Source of the DNA: Gammaproteobacteria bacterium
Lineage (GTDB): Bacteria > Pseudomonadota > Gammaproteobacteria > GRL18
Direction: 5' to 3'
Assembly (NCBI GenBank): GCA_016744995.1
Contig: JADGDG010000002.1
Location: 248,001 to 312,000 of the forward strand
Length of the DNA stretch: 64,000 nucleotides
The notes under the pieces were generated by a model, which worked only from the letters and a program-made list of their open reading frames with translations, was not told the origin of the DNA and did not search any database. Position numbers and translations under genes: made by a program. Positions 9,229 to 18,714 of this stretch are shown piece after piece; position 1 is the stretch's first letter; every line of letters begins with the position of its first letter.

Positions 9229-9468
9229 TTATTTTTTATTAGATAATAACGATGAGGCATCAACATAGGTTACTTTTTTTACTTTGCCATCCGCGATTTC
9301 CGCGCTGCAATCTTCAACATCGTGTTCACCACAGGAACGTGTGCATCCACCACAACCAGCTTTATAACCTCTATAATCAGGATCTTGTTTCGCCAGCCAG
9401 CCCTGAAAAACAACCCAGAGTACACATAATAATGGCAGAGCCAGTAAACTTAAAAGATGTGTCAGCAT
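9229..9468 (-). CDS. Cys-rich small membrane protein at the end of the rnf operon
   Basis: The 79-aa product has one N-terminal membrane helix (residues 4-23). A cytoplasm-facing cysteine cluster follows, GCGGCTRSCGEHDVEDC, spanning about residues 39-55. A strong GGGAGGG precedes the start at 9468. It lies 57 bp after rnfA on the same strand. The layout (single helix, then a CGG...C...C cluster) recalls NqrM, the iron-delivery factor of the related Na+-NQR, but spacing and sequence differ. A role in loading the iron site of RnfA/RnfE is an inference from position only. Confidence 0.6.
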   Translation of the reverse strand: MLTHLLSLLALPLLCVLWVVFQGWLAKQDPDYRGYKAGCGGCTRSCGEHDVEDCSAEIADGKVKKVTYVDASSLLSNKK

Positions 9469-9525
9469 TTAATAGCCCTCCCTTCTTAATAATCAAAAAT
9501 TAGTTCAATAAACATTTATACAGAT

Positions 9526-10104
9526 CTAGGTGGAACTAAAGAGTCCGGCAAAGCCCATAAAGGCCATTGATAAAATTCCGGCAATGATTAGATTAAATGC
9601 AGTACCTCGAATTAAAGCCGGGACATCATTTATTTCAGTTTCTTCCCGAATGCCCGCCATCAGAACCATTGCCAGAGTAAAACCAGCCCCCGCACCTAAT
9701 GCAAAAGTTAAACCTTCAACCAGACCATAACCCCGGTTAGTTGCAAAAATGGCCAGACCTAAAATTGCACAGTTTGTGGTGATTAACGGCAGGAAAATCC
9801 CCAGAGATTTAAACAAACTCGGACTGAGTTTTTTGATACTCATTTCAATAAACTGTACTGTACTGGCAATCACCACAATAAAACTGATCAAGCGTAAATA
9901 GGGTGCATAAATCAATACATAAGTATTCAATATCCAGGCGCATAAGGCCGTTATCACTAAAACAAATGTCGTAGCTAAACCAAGACGAAATGAGGTCTCC
10001 AGCTGTCCGGAAACGCCCAGAAAAGGACATAGCCCAAGAAAATAGGCAAGTACAAAATTATTAACCAGTAAGGTGCTGATAAAGATCCAGAGTAAGTCAT
10101 CCAT
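9526..10104 (-). CDS. rnfA: Rnf complex subunit A
   Basis: The 192-aa, six-helix inner-membrane protein closely follows RnfA/RsxA: LVNNFVLAYFLGLCPFLGVS near the start, LGIFLPLITTNCAILG in the middle and LMAGIREE later. The conserved Cys residues in the two LCPFLG/TTNCA loops bind the intramembrane 2Fe-2S centre shared with RnfE. Rnf couples ferredoxin oxidation and NAD+ reduction to ion pumping. It overlaps rnfE by one base (TAATG), so translation is coupled. Confidence 0.97.
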   Translation of the reverse strand: MDDLLWIFISTLLVNNFVLAYFLGLCPFLGVSGQLETSFRLGLATTFVLVITALCAWILNTYVLIYAPYLRLISFIVVIASTVQFIEMSIKKLSPSLFKSLGIFLPLITTNCAILGLAIFATNRGYGLVEGLTFALGAGAGFTLAMVLMAGIREETEINDVPALIRGTAFNLIIAGILSMAFMGFAGLFSST

Positions 10105-10766
10105 TACTTGTCTCCATCAACATAAGCCATGCGGTCTGATTCAGCCACTTTAAGTAAGAATTCTCTGCGACGTTCAGTAAACCAGTTAAAGAACAATAAA
10201 AGTAATCCTAAAGTTAAGAAACCACCGGGTGGTAAGATCATAATCACCCAGGATTCAAAGTTTGTGCCAAAGAGATCAATACCAAAAAAAGCACCCACAC
10301 CTAATATTTCACGAACCGAACCCAGAGCAAACAAGGCAATCATAAATCCACCTGACATACCCACTGCATCCATAACGGCATACTTAACATTATGTTTAGA
10401 GGCAAACGCTTCCTGACGTCCAAGGATCATACAATTAGCCACAATTAAAGGGATAAAAGCACCCAGTTCCTTATGAATAGCCGGCAACAGAGCCAATAAA
10501 CTATAATCAACGACCGTCACAAAGGTAGCAATAATAATAATATAAAGAGAAATACGAACTTGTTTGGGGATCCATTGTTTAAAGCTTGAAACCAGAAAAC
10601 TTGAGCCCACCAGAACAAAAAAAGTAGCCAGCCCCATAACCACGGCATTAATTGCTGAGTTAGTCACTGCCAACATCGGACACATCCCAAGAACCTGAAC
10701 AAAAACGGGATTATCCCGCCACAGGCCTTTGATCATTTCCTCATATGCACTGCTATCTGTTGCCAT
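10104..10766 (-). CDS. rnfE: Rnf complex subunit E
   Basis: The 220-aa integral membrane protein has the RnfE signature blocks GLWRDNPVFVQVLGMCPMLAV and LGAFIPLIVANCMILGRQEAFA. It is the partner of RnfA, with inverted topology, and shares the intramembrane iron-sulfur site through CP and NC cysteines. A variable hydrophilic C-terminal tail is normal for RnfE. It lies between rnfG (13-bp gap) and rnfA. Confidence 0.97.
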   Translation of the reverse strand: MATDSSAYEEMIKGLWRDNPVFVQVLGMCPMLAVTNSAINAVVMGLATFFVLVGSSFLVSSFKQWIPKQVRISLYIIIIATFVTVVDYSLLALLPAIHKELGAFIPLIVANCMILGRQEAFASKHNVKYAVMDAVGMSGGFMIALFALGSVREILGVGAFFGIDLFGTNFESWVIMILPPGGFLTLGLLLLFFNWFTERRREFLLKVAESDRMAYVDGDK

Positions 10767-10779
10767 AGTACTTTATCCG

Positions 10780-11463
10780 CTATTGGTTATCTTGTTTTTC
10801 TAACACAGGCTCACTGCCCTGCTGAGGCAGACGTGGTGACCATTTATTAAAGGCTTTATTAATAATTCGAACCACAGCCTTGGAGGAAATAGTTGCACCG
10901 GTAATGGCATCAATTTCATTTTCCTGAGTCTTTTTGCCTTTTTTTACCGCTTTGATATCTTTGCTGATCGGCAAATTACTAAATTCACCCACAAAATCCA
11001 TATCCTTAAAAATCTTATCACCCAATCCCGGCGTTTCCCGACTATCGAGAATTTCCATACCAACGACATTTTGCTTCGATGACAAATAACCAAATAATAC
11101 ATGAATGGTATCCTGAAAGCCCGGTCCCTTGCCCTGAATGGCATAGCCAATAAACTTTCTTTGCGGATCATATCCAGCAAAGATCATTTCATCATCCATG
11201 CCTTCAGCTTTAACCACTATCAATTTATTATCTATAAAATGTAATTTTTGCATAAAACTAACATCAGGAAGCACCTTGAATACGGCCTCACGCAGTTCTC
11301 TTGCCTTATTTTCTTTAATGGTCTCAAAAGTCAGCATATAAATGGCAATGATAATGATACCGGAAATAAAGCCGGCCACCGCCATAGAAACAATTAAACG
11401 GGTACTGCTGGGTTCCTGAGTCACTATTGAACTTGCTTTTGTCTTATCGTGTTTATCAGTCAT
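10780..11463 (-). CDS. rnfG: Rnf complex subunit G (covalent flavoprotein)
   Basis: The 227-aa protein has one N-terminal membrane helix (about residues 27-47) and a periplasmic FMN-binding domain. The flavin transfer motif is present as TGATISSKAV near residue 190. The Thr in this context is the residue to which FMN is attached by ApbE-type transferases. A preceding QGKGPGFQDTI block is also typical. No apbE is visible in the window. Gene order and spacing (7 bp after rnfD) support a single transcript. Confidence 0.95.
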   Translation of the reverse strand: MTDKHDKTKASSIVTQEPSSTRLIVSMAVAGFISGIIIIAIYMLTFETIKENKARELREAVFKVLPDVSFMQKLHFIDNKLIVVKAEGMDDEMIFAGYDPQRKFIGYAIQGKGPGFQDTIHVLFGYLSSKQNVVGMEILDSRETPGLGDKIFKDMDFVGEFSNLPISKDIKAVKKGKKTQENEIDAITGATISSKAVVRIINKAFNKWSPRLPQQGSEPVLEKQDNQ

Positions 11464-11470
11464 TTAGTTT

Positions 11471-12490
11471 TTAACTCTTGCGACCAAATATTTTAGGTTG
11501 AGTATAACGATCAATTAACGGTGTTGCAGCATTCATCAATAGTATGGCGTAGAGCATGCCTTCCGGTAAGCCGCCATACAAGCGAATCAATACAACCAGA
11601 AAGCCGATACCAATACCGAATATCCAGCAACCCTTTGGTGTTAAAGGAGATGTCACCGGATCAGTAGCCATAAAAAAGGTGCCCAGCAGCAAACCACCAG
11701 AAAACAGCGTAAATAGTGGTGAAGGATAATTAGAATCCGCCCCGTTAATCAGTAACATGGCCAGTGAAAATAGAGATGCCGTAAGGAAAATAGCTGCCGG
11801 AATTCGCCATTCAATGCCTCGACGAAATAACAGAAATACCCCGCCGAATAATAATAACAGACTGCTGGTCTCACCTATCGAGCCAGCAGTATTGCCTAGA
11901 AATAAAGAGCTCAGAGCTGTGGTTTCATGCTCAAACTTCATCAAGCCCAGGGGGGTTGCAGTACTCAGTGCATCATATTGTCCCTGCATAAAAGGCCAGG
12001 CCAGATTACTACTGTGAATTTGAAAAAAATCTCCCGGGCCGCCAGCAGCTCCCCAGGTTGTCATAGCAATGGGGAAAGTACCCAGCAGAAAAGCACGTCC
12101 CAGTAACGCAGGATTAAAAAGGTTGCTGCCCAGACCGCCCCAGATCACTTTACCCAGTCCTATACTCACTGAGCCACCCAGAAATGCCATCCACAGAGGC
12201 AGACCAGGGGGCAAGGTTAAACCGAGCAGCAAACCCGTTAAACCAGCACTGGTATCACTCATTGCAAAGCGTCTTTTGTCTTTATCAGTAAAAACCCATT
12301 CAGTTAAAACTGCGCCGGCAATTGACGTGATAAGTATCAGCAAAGCTCCCAGTCCAAAAAACCATAAAGCTGCTGCTGTCGCTGGTAATAATGCAATCCA
12401 CACATCTTTCATTGCGGCTGGTGTGGTCAGTTCCTGACGCAATAAAGGCGCTGACTGTAATAGTAATTTAGGATCTTTATTATTCATCAT
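11471..12490 (-). CDS. rnfD: Rnf complex subunit D (covalent flavoprotein)
   Basis: The 339-aa polytopic membrane protein belongs to the RnfD/NqrB family. The covalent FMN site is readable as DALSTATPLG around residue 180. In the family the Thr of S(G/T)ATP carries the flavin. The block MATDPVTSPLTPKG near residue 275 is a second RnfD hallmark. The start reads MMNNKDP, and the second Met is an equal alternative. It sits 18 bp after rnfC and 7 bp before rnfG. Confidence 0.96.
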   Translation of the reverse strand: MMNNKDPKLLLQSAPLLRQELTTPAAMKDVWIALLPATAAALWFFGLGALLILITSIAGAVLTEWVFTDKDKRRFAMSDTSAGLTGLLLGLTLPPGLPLWMAFLGGSVSIGLGKVIWGGLGSNLFNPALLGRAFLLGTFPIAMTTWGAAGGPGDFFQIHSSNLAWPFMQGQYDALSTATPLGLMKFEHETTALSSLFLGNTAGSIGETSSLLLLFGGVFLLFRRGIEWRIPAAIFLTASLFSLAMLLINGADSNYPSPLFTLFSGGLLLGTFFMATDPVTSPLTPKGCWIFGIGIGFLVVLIRLYGGLPEGMLYAILLMNAATPLIDRYTQPKIFGRKS

Positions 12491-12507
12491 TATTTATCGT
12501 TAAAAGC

Positions 12508-13884
12508 TTAGGATTCAACCTTTCTGTTTCTCAAATTATCTTTTGCTGTACGTATATGCTGAACAATAGGAATATTTGAAGGGCAAGCATAAGTACAGGC
12601 TCCGCACTCGACACAATCCATCACATTATATTTATCCTGCATATCTTCAAACAGCCTGGCCTTACCCAATAAAGCCAACCGTGAAGGATTAAGAAAGTAA
12701 GGACAGGCTTCAAGACATCGGGCACAACGAATACAGGGGTATTCCGGCGGGCCTGAAGTTTCATTTTCCGTAAAAGCCAGAATACCAGATGTGCCTTTTA
12801 ATATCGGTGCATCTAAATCAGCAATCGGACTGCCCATCATAGGCCCACCGCTGATAACTTCCCGTGTCTGTTCTTTCAGTCCTCCGGCAAAATCCAGAAC
12901 ATCCCGGATGGGGGTACCAATGGGGACAATTAAATTTGCCGGTTCATGGACACCTGGACCGGCAAGGGTCACAATTCGCTCAATCAGCGGCATACCATGA
13001 TCAAAATAATCAGCCAGTGCAACAATAGTACCGACATTATTTACTGCTATACCGATATCGCGGGGTAATTTGCCTGCTGGAAGTTCTTTATTATAAATGC
13101 TTTTTATCAGCATTTTTTCAGCACCCTGCGGGTATTTTACTTCCAGGGGCACAATATCAATAGCCATCTCAGCAGTCAGATATTTTTTTAACTGACTGAT
13201 GGATTCAGGTTTATTTTTTTCAACGCCGATTGCCACTCGCTTCGCGCCCAGCTGCTTACGCAGGATCATACAACCACGCAGCACCACTTCCGGACGCTCA
13301 ACCATCAGGCGGTGATCATTAGTTAAGTAGGGTTCACACTCTGCCCCATTGACCAGTAAATCTGTGATCCTTTGTTCATCTGGGATCGAATATTTCACAT
13401 GGCTGGGAAATGCAGCACCACCCAGACCAACAATGCCCGACATCTGCACTGCATCAATGAATTGCTCAGAACTCATATCCTCAACATTGAGGCTATTTTT
13501 TTTGCTCTGAACAAACTGCTGAGTCGCATAAGGATCTGCCTCAATTTCTATAGCCTGTCTGAATGACCCATCAACATAACGATGCATACCAATAGCAGAT
13601 ATTTTACCGGTCACAGGACTGTGTAAAGCGGTAGAAATAAACCCCTTAGGCCGGGCAATGAGTTCGCCACGCTTAACCAGATCGCCTGTTTTCACAACCG
13701 CTTCAGCAGGTACTCCGATATGCTGTCCAAGGGGCATAATATATCGGCTCACAAAGGGAACTCGCTGAATCGGCAAATCTGCAGTCTGATCTTTATGGTG
13801 CGGCGGATGTACTCCGTGCGAGAAACTTCTGTTTAAGGCAAAAGGTAAAGAAAACAGACTGCTTAATGAAAATAATTTAGACAT
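12508..13884 (-). CDS. rnfC: Rnf complex subunit C (NADH/FMN and FeS subunit)
   Basis: The 458-aa peripheral subunit is NuoF-related, with the glycine-rich block SGIVGLGGAAFPSHVKY near residue 150 for nucleotide/flavin binding. Two 4Fe-4S motifs near the C-terminus read CIRCARCLEACP and CVECGACTYACP. It lacks the long repetitive C-terminal extension seen in E. coli RsxC, so it is of the compact form. It follows the 1580-aa PFOR-like gene with a 3-bp gap, a tight linkage not found in standard rnf operons. Confidence 0.96.
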   Translation of the reverse strand: MSKLFSLSSLFSLPFALNRSFSHGVHPPHHKDQTADLPIQRVPFVSRYIMPLGQHIGVPAEAVVKTGDLVKRGELIARPKGFISTALHSPVTGKISAIGMHRYVDGSFRQAIEIEADPYATQQFVQSKKNSLNVEDMSSEQFIDAVQMSGIVGLGGAAFPSHVKYSIPDEQRITDLLVNGAECEPYLTNDHRLMVERPEVVLRGCMILRKQLGAKRVAIGVEKNKPESISQLKKYLTAEMAIDIVPLEVKYPQGAEKMLIKSIYNKELPAGKLPRDIGIAVNNVGTIVALADYFDHGMPLIERIVTLAGPGVHEPANLIVPIGTPIRDVLDFAGGLKEQTREVISGGPMMGSPIADLDAPILKGTSGILAFTENETSGPPEYPCIRCARCLEACPYFLNPSRLALLGKARLFEDMQDKYNVMDCVECGACTYACPSNIPIVQHIRTAKDNLRNRKVES

Positions 13885-13887
13885 TAA

Positions 13888-16800
13888 TTACTGCTCGCGT
13901 ATATTGGCTGCATCATAACCAGCAAGGCCTAATAACTGATTGCGTATTTTAGTATGAGTCTCAGCCTGATAATTGGCATTAATCCGGGCAACTTTTGCAT
14001 CATAATCAGCCTGCAAAGCATCCAGAGCCGCCTGATGCTCAGAACGTAACCGCTGTTCCACACATTGCTCAACATGATCAGTAAAGGGCGTCACTATACC
14101 AGCCAGTTCCAATAATGTTTGCCAGGCACTTTGTTGGTCAGCCACCATTAAAGCAAATTCGTTGCTGACTACCATTTTAATTTTTTCACCATCCGGATCA
14201 GATAAAAACACAAAGGGTGTTTTTTTCTTTTGCTCCGCTATGGAGAGATTCAGCCAGTCGGATAGTTCTATCGGAGAAGCATCACCGGGTGCCAGTTTAG
14301 AAAAATGAGATTGAAAACGTGTTTCATTGACAGCCCATTGAACAGGCGTTAGTTTATTCTCTTCATTCTCTTGAGACTTATTGTACAAACTCAGTCTTGA
14401 GCCAAACACACCTTCTTTTTGCGGGTTATATCGAAATAAAGGAAACATACCGCTGTTAACAGCAAGTTGTGCCTGCTTTAATGTTTGTGTCGCAGCAAAA
14501 CCATGACGTTGAGGACTGGGTGTATGAATACAAAGGAGCCCGGCATTATTGTTATCAAGCAACTCATGAACACTACGCTGAAAATGGTTATTATCAGCAA
14601 TAGAGGTTTGTGCCACATAAGCATTTCGCTGAGACATGGCCATCATGGCCAGATTACTTCTGGAATCAAAGCGACGATTAAGCTTATACTCATGCAGGCC
14701 TTTGGTCACCAGACCAGCATCCAGTTCATGAAAAACAACAATCTTAATTGGATAATCTGAGTTTAATAAAAGTGCAATTTGAGAGAAGCCATGAGTGCCT
14801 AGCAAATCATCACCACCCACTAAAAATAAAGGTGGGCATAAATGTTGTTCTTCATCTGTCAGGTCGCACCAATTCAGATGTTCCCGCTTTTCAGTTTCTT
14901 TTGCATATCGGGAATCAACCATTGCCGTAGCCTGACGCATCAGACTCACTGCTGATAAGATATCATTAATCTGTCCCTGAATAAGACCCGCTGCAAGCTG
15001 TGCACTTTCTCCAGTGACATCAATATTCACCGGCACATGGAATGGATTATTGGGGAATGTTCCAGCCCAGGAGGCAATCGAACTTGAAGTAATACACAGG
15101 CTATATCGTGAACGACCCATACCATAAGAGCCTTCAGAGAGTTTCCAGTGCAATTCATTAAGCTGTAAAACTAACTGTACCAGCTCATGGGTTCTAACGG
15201 CATCAATCGCAGCGCTATCCATGATCTGAGATGAGTCTTCTAACAGCGAATTTAAATCCACCTGACGAGTTTTAACATCAGATAATTTTTCTGACAGATA
15301 AGTTAGATTATCAGTAGGCAAAGCTTCTGCTAATGAACTGTTTATTTCCTGTTTTAACTCATCACGCAAGCAGTCAAGCATAGCGATAAACTGATATAAC
15401 AACGGCTGCTGATGATATTCAGCAGCACTTAATAATTGCCGCATAGCAATTTTTTCACCGGATGCCAGTTCAGCCTGATCGCCTCCGGATAATGCAAAAG
15501 CATTATGCCGGGACATCATTAAGGCAGCACCAGCAGCCATTGTTTCTTCCTGTTCAGACTCCTCCAGCAAGCGCTCTATGGTGGCAGATGAAGTATCCGG
15601 TGTTTGCTGCCAGATCTTCCATTGCTGCTTTAATTGATAGTTCTGGCTGGATAATTCTTCATTTGCTTCAATGAGTGCAGATGATCCACAAAGTTCAACA
15701 CAAAGACCACAGCCCTTACAACTATCGGGATTTATAACCAGACTAAAGAGTTCACCGCTATCATTTTGTTTCTTTTCCTGCGAATAAAACAAGGCATCAC
15801 TCATGACAACGGGCAGATCAGCAATCGACATGTGTAGTTTTTCAAAATCAGTCTCAATTGCATTGAGTCGTTCTTCAGGCAAACCGGATTTTGCTTGCAG
15901 CCAATCAAAGGCATCACTGACTAATTCACCAGCATTGTGAGCTTCAATTTCATTATTACGACAACGCTTTGCTATACGAGAAGCCAGTTTCCCTGACACC
16001 TGACGCACCACATCAGCCCCAGTCATTTTTATACCGGTTTCAATCAGTGATTTGGGCGTTAGTGCCACCACTGCAATTGCACTATCCGGACAGTTCGACC
16101 AGCAGATCCCACAGGCTGAACATTCTTCAGGCTGAAAAACGGGCACTTTGGCATGGCAATCATTGAGTTCATGACGGTGATGAGTCATATCATTAAATGT
16201 TGCCGTTAGAGAAGGAACCGTACCCGTTGCAAGATAGGGATCAACGGTCAGCTGACTGGATTCACCCGCCTGTTCTAAAATCCCCACCTGATCCCAGAAC
16301 CGAGGTAAATTATCATAGGATTCAGTTGCCTGTCCCATATTTTTTACCATCTCTGAGACTTCAGACAATGTGGGTTGATTATTAGCCGCTGAATTCATGG
16401 AAACTGAACTGGAAGATAGGGAGGGATTTAGTGCCGCATTCTTATGTTGGTCACTTTCTTCGACCACACTATTGAGAGTTTCTTTAAATAATTCGGTTAA
16501 AGTATTGCTATGTTCTGTGGTATTTGTATTAATTAAAGATTCACGCAGTGCAATTACTTTACGAAGCTTTAAATTTAATCGGTTTTTGTTCAGCAGTACA
16601 GCCGTCAATGTCGCCAGGTTCTGTTCCCATTGCAATTGACTATAACTAATATTGCAACTTTCAGTATTGCTCTCTGATCCTTCAGCAGAAGCTACTATTT
16701 GAGATGCATCAACTTTATACACCTGAATATTTTTCTGAGAAATCAACTCAAGACAAGTCTGACGCACAGCGTTTGACAAATAAGAATCCAGTCGCTCACC

Positions 16801-18630
16801 ATTAAATATCAGCACTCCGTTTTCAGCCAGCTTATGACAGGCATCTAACAGCGATGTTTCATCTGCTGACAACACTATAAAGAAATTAACCAGACTGGTA
16901 CAGCCTGCATTATAAGGACTTTCAGCATGGGTCACATAGTCAGTTTGTCGTTTTGCCCACTGTTCCCAGGACGAGGCAGCCGAGCTGCGAATATAGCCGC
17001 CTTTTAAAGCATAAAGAGTGGCTGACAGATCCATTGCAAAAGAAAAATTTTCCTGTCCGTCGTCTCTGTGACTGATAGCAAAATTGATTGAGTTCGTCGC
17101 ATCTGAACACAAAGGCAAACACTCACCTTTAGCATTAATACCAAGCTCACTGATCTGCGGGTAATAACGTTCCAGAGTATCAAGCATCACCTGACGCTTG
17201 GGATGTTGTTCTTTGGTTTTACTGAGCGCACCTTTAACATCATAAGAAACAAAAGGCACACCCAGATACTTCGCCTGCGTTGAGGCTGTTTTTATAGATG
17301 ATACTGCGGCGGCTTTTATAGATTTAACAAGTACTAATAAGTCTTCAGGATTAAGTGACACGCCTCCAAGCCCATAAATAATTGAACGAAAATCAGGAAA
17401 ACTGTTCAATGCGGATTTATCGGTTAATTTTTTATGTACAGCCGCACGAATTTCACGCATCAGCGGTGCATCATCAGCAAGTGGAGTTATCATTCTTTCC
17501 AATACAACAATAGTATTCGAGCTGCATTTATTTTTTTTCAGTAAATCAGCTAATTGAGTACTATCAAATGGACGTAAGCTATGTAAGCCAATAACACCTG
17601 CATTGATCTTTTTATCTGACTTCTTGAGTGATTTTAACCAGGTGCTGAAAGTTCTCAGCGTTTCAATCGCACTTCCCTGAGCAATAAAAATAACATCTGC
17701 TTTTTTTAAGCCAAAAGTAGATATAGAATCGTATTTACGGCTGCTCAGTTGAGCAAAAGTATTAAAGCTTTGTTTGAGAGATGCTGCCACCAGATCTTCA
17801 AAATAAACATCACCGGCAGTCTGCCCTAAAGAGTACACTTCGGGCGTCTGCATGGCCCCCTGTAAAACGGGAGTATCAAGATCATGCCAGCGATGAAGCC
17901 GTTTTCTCTGGCCTGAAAACAACTGTTTTTGTGCATTAGAGGGTGCATCAATCATATCATCTGCACGACCAATAAATTGTTTGATCATTTCAGCAGACGG
18001 CAGGCAGACATTTTGTGCAGCCAAAGCTGTTTCAGTACCGTCAATGACCACAATACCCGGTGTCAGTGTCAGTTCCGCAACATGACGAGCAATAAGGGTG
18101 AAATCAACGGCTTCCTGAACATTGGCTGCAAATAGCACAAAACAACCACTGTCCATTGCCTGATGCAGAGCTTCATGGCCACTGCCGGTGCTATTAGCCT
18201 GACTGCTTGATAGACGGTTATCGAGATGAATGACTAAAGACAAACGCCGACCTACTGCTGTTTTGAGTAGATCCTGACAGGCTGAAAGATCCTGTGCGCA
18301 AAGAAAGACCGTACTGCGGTGCCCTGACAGGGTCACTCCCATGGCGGCAGCCAAAGCCCCTCTGGGTGAATCTGCGTATTGAACACTGAGCGATTCACCG
18401 AAGAAATTATTGCTTAGCCGCTGCTGCTCTGATAACCAGGCCAATGCTGCACCCTGTTCAATAAAACCTCCGCCTAAAGCTGCGACTTCAGTCATACAGG
18501 CTTCAGTCACTGCAATCGCAGTATTGCCATCCAGCACCGTTTCAATACCATCAGCAAGTTGCCCTGCAAACTCAGGCGAACCAAAAATCTGGCGGTATAG
18601 ACGAATTGCAGTTTCTGTTAGATTTAGCAT
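13888..18630 (-). CDS. Very large PFOR (NifJ)-like protein with degenerate catalytic motifs, built into the rnf operon
   Basis: The 1580-aa product is colinear with one-chain pyruvate:ferredoxin oxidoreductases, which are nearer 1200 aa. Residues 1-450 resemble the alpha and domain-II/III part (ending IIYGLGGVSLNPEDL). A 2x4Fe-4S ferredoxin domain follows (CSACGICWSNCP near 835, CKGCGLCVELCG near 969). A TPP-domain-like region contains YVAQTSIADN and LFRYNPQKEG. Key catalytic features are altered. The GDG diphosphate motif reads GGDDLLG near 1268, and the Cys pair that binds the proximal cluster is replaced (ITSSSIASW). The C-terminus (about 1520-1570) is a charged, probably coiled-coil segment. 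It sits between rnfB and rnfC. A role as an electron-transfer partner or docking protein for Rnf is more likely than 2-oxoacid oxidation, but this is inference. Confidence 0.75.
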   Translation of the reverse strand: MLNLTETAIRLYRQIFGSPEFAGQLADGIETVLDGNTAIAVTEACMTEVAALGGGFIEQGAALAWLSEQQRLSNNFFGESLSVQYADSPRGALAAAMGVTLSGHRSTVFLCAQDLSACQDLLKTAVGRRLSLVIHLDNRLSSSQANSTGSGHEALHQAMDSGCFVLFAANVQEAVDFTLIARHVAELTLTPGIVVIDGTETALAAQNVCLPSAEMIKQFIGRADDMIDAPSNAQKQLFSGQRKRLHRWHDLDTPVLQGAMQTPEVYSLGQTAGDVYFEDLVAASLKQSFNTFAQLSSRKYDSISTFGLKKADVIFIAQGSAIETLRTFSTWLKSLKKSDKKINAGVIGLHSLRPFDSTQLADLLKKNKCSSNTIVVLERMITPLADDAPLMREIRAAVHKKLTDKSALNSFPDFRSIIYGLGGVSLNPEDLLVLVKSIKAAAVSSIKTASTQAKYLGVPFVSYDVKGALSKTKEQHPKRQVMLDTLERYYPQISELGINAKGECLPLCSDATNSINFAISHRDDGQENFSFAMDLSATLYALKGGYIRSSAASSWEQWAKRQTDYVTHAESPYNAGCTSLVNFFIVLSADETSLLDACHKLAENGVLIFNGERLDSYLSNAVRQTCLELISQKNIQVYKVDASQIVASAEGSESNTESCNISYSQLQWEQNLATLTAVLLNKNRLNLKLRKVIALRESLINTNTTEHSNTLTELFKETLNSVVEESDQHKNAALNPSLSSSSVSMNSAANNQPTLSEVSEMVKNMGQATESYDNLPRFWDQVGILEQAGESSQLTVDPYLATGTVPSLTATFNDMTHHRHELNDCHAKVPVFQPEECSACGICWSNCPDSAIAVVALTPKSLIETGIKMTGADVVRQVSGKLASRIAKRCRNNEIEAHNAGELVSDAFDWLQAKSGLPEERLNAIETDFEKLHMSIADLPVVMSDALFYSQEKKQNDSGELFSLVINPDSCKGCGLCVELCGSSALIEANEELSSQNYQLKQQWKIWQQTPDTSSATIERLLEESEQEETMAAGAALMMSRHNAFALSGGDQAELASGEKIAMRQLLSAAEYHQQPLLYQFIAMLDCLRDELKQEINSSLAEALPTDNLTYLSEKLSDVKTRQVDLNSLLEDSSQIMDSAAIDAVRTHELVQLVLQLNELHWKLSEGSYGMGRSRYSLCITSSSIASWAGTFPNNPFHVPVNIDVTGESAQLAAGLIQGQINDILSAVSLMRQATAMVDSRYAKETEKREHLNWCDLTDEEQHLCPPLFLVGGDDLLGTHGFSQIALLLNSDYPIKIVVFHELDAGLVTKGLHEYKLNRRFDSRSNLAMMAMSQRNAYVAQTSIADNNHFQRSVHELLDNNNAGLLCIHTPSPQRHGFAATQTLKQAQLAVNSGMFPLFRYNPQKEGVFGSRLSLYNKSQENEENKLTPVQWAVNETRFQSHFSKLAPGDASPIELSDWLNLSIAEQKKKTPFVFLSDPDGEKIKMVVSNEFALMVADQQSAWQTLLELAGIVTPFTDHVEQCVEQRLRSEHQAALDALQADYDAKVARINANYQAETHTKIRNQLLGLAGYDAANIREQ

Positions 18631-18675
18631 AAATTTTTAAATTGTCAGGTTTATATGTATGTTTGTATACTTTAG

Positions 18676-18714
18676 TTACGAGCTATGATTACGAGCTATG
18701 ATTACGAGCTATGA
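18676..18714. repeat. Three perfect 13-bp tandem repeats across the rnfB stop codon
   Basis: The unit TTACGAGCTATGA occurs three times without a mismatch. The repeat encodes the last residues of RnfB and its TAA stop, and then repeats the stop downstream. Copy-number change would add in-frame stops but leave RnfB unchanged. Confidence 0.95.

Noticed and set aside
9229..9468. Assigning nqrM
   Set aside because: Cys spacing and surrounding sequence do not match NqrM as I know it. Only an analogous role is suggested.
11757..12437. Long plus-strand open frames opposite rnfD (86 and 122 codons)
   Set aside because: They are antisense shadows of a well-conserved gene, with arginine/proline-rich text and no start signal.
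13888..18630. Calling the 1580-aa protein a working pyruvate:ferredoxin oxidoreductase (nifJ)
   Set aside because: The TPP motif and beta-domain cysteines are altered and the length is atypical, so only PFOR-like is justified.
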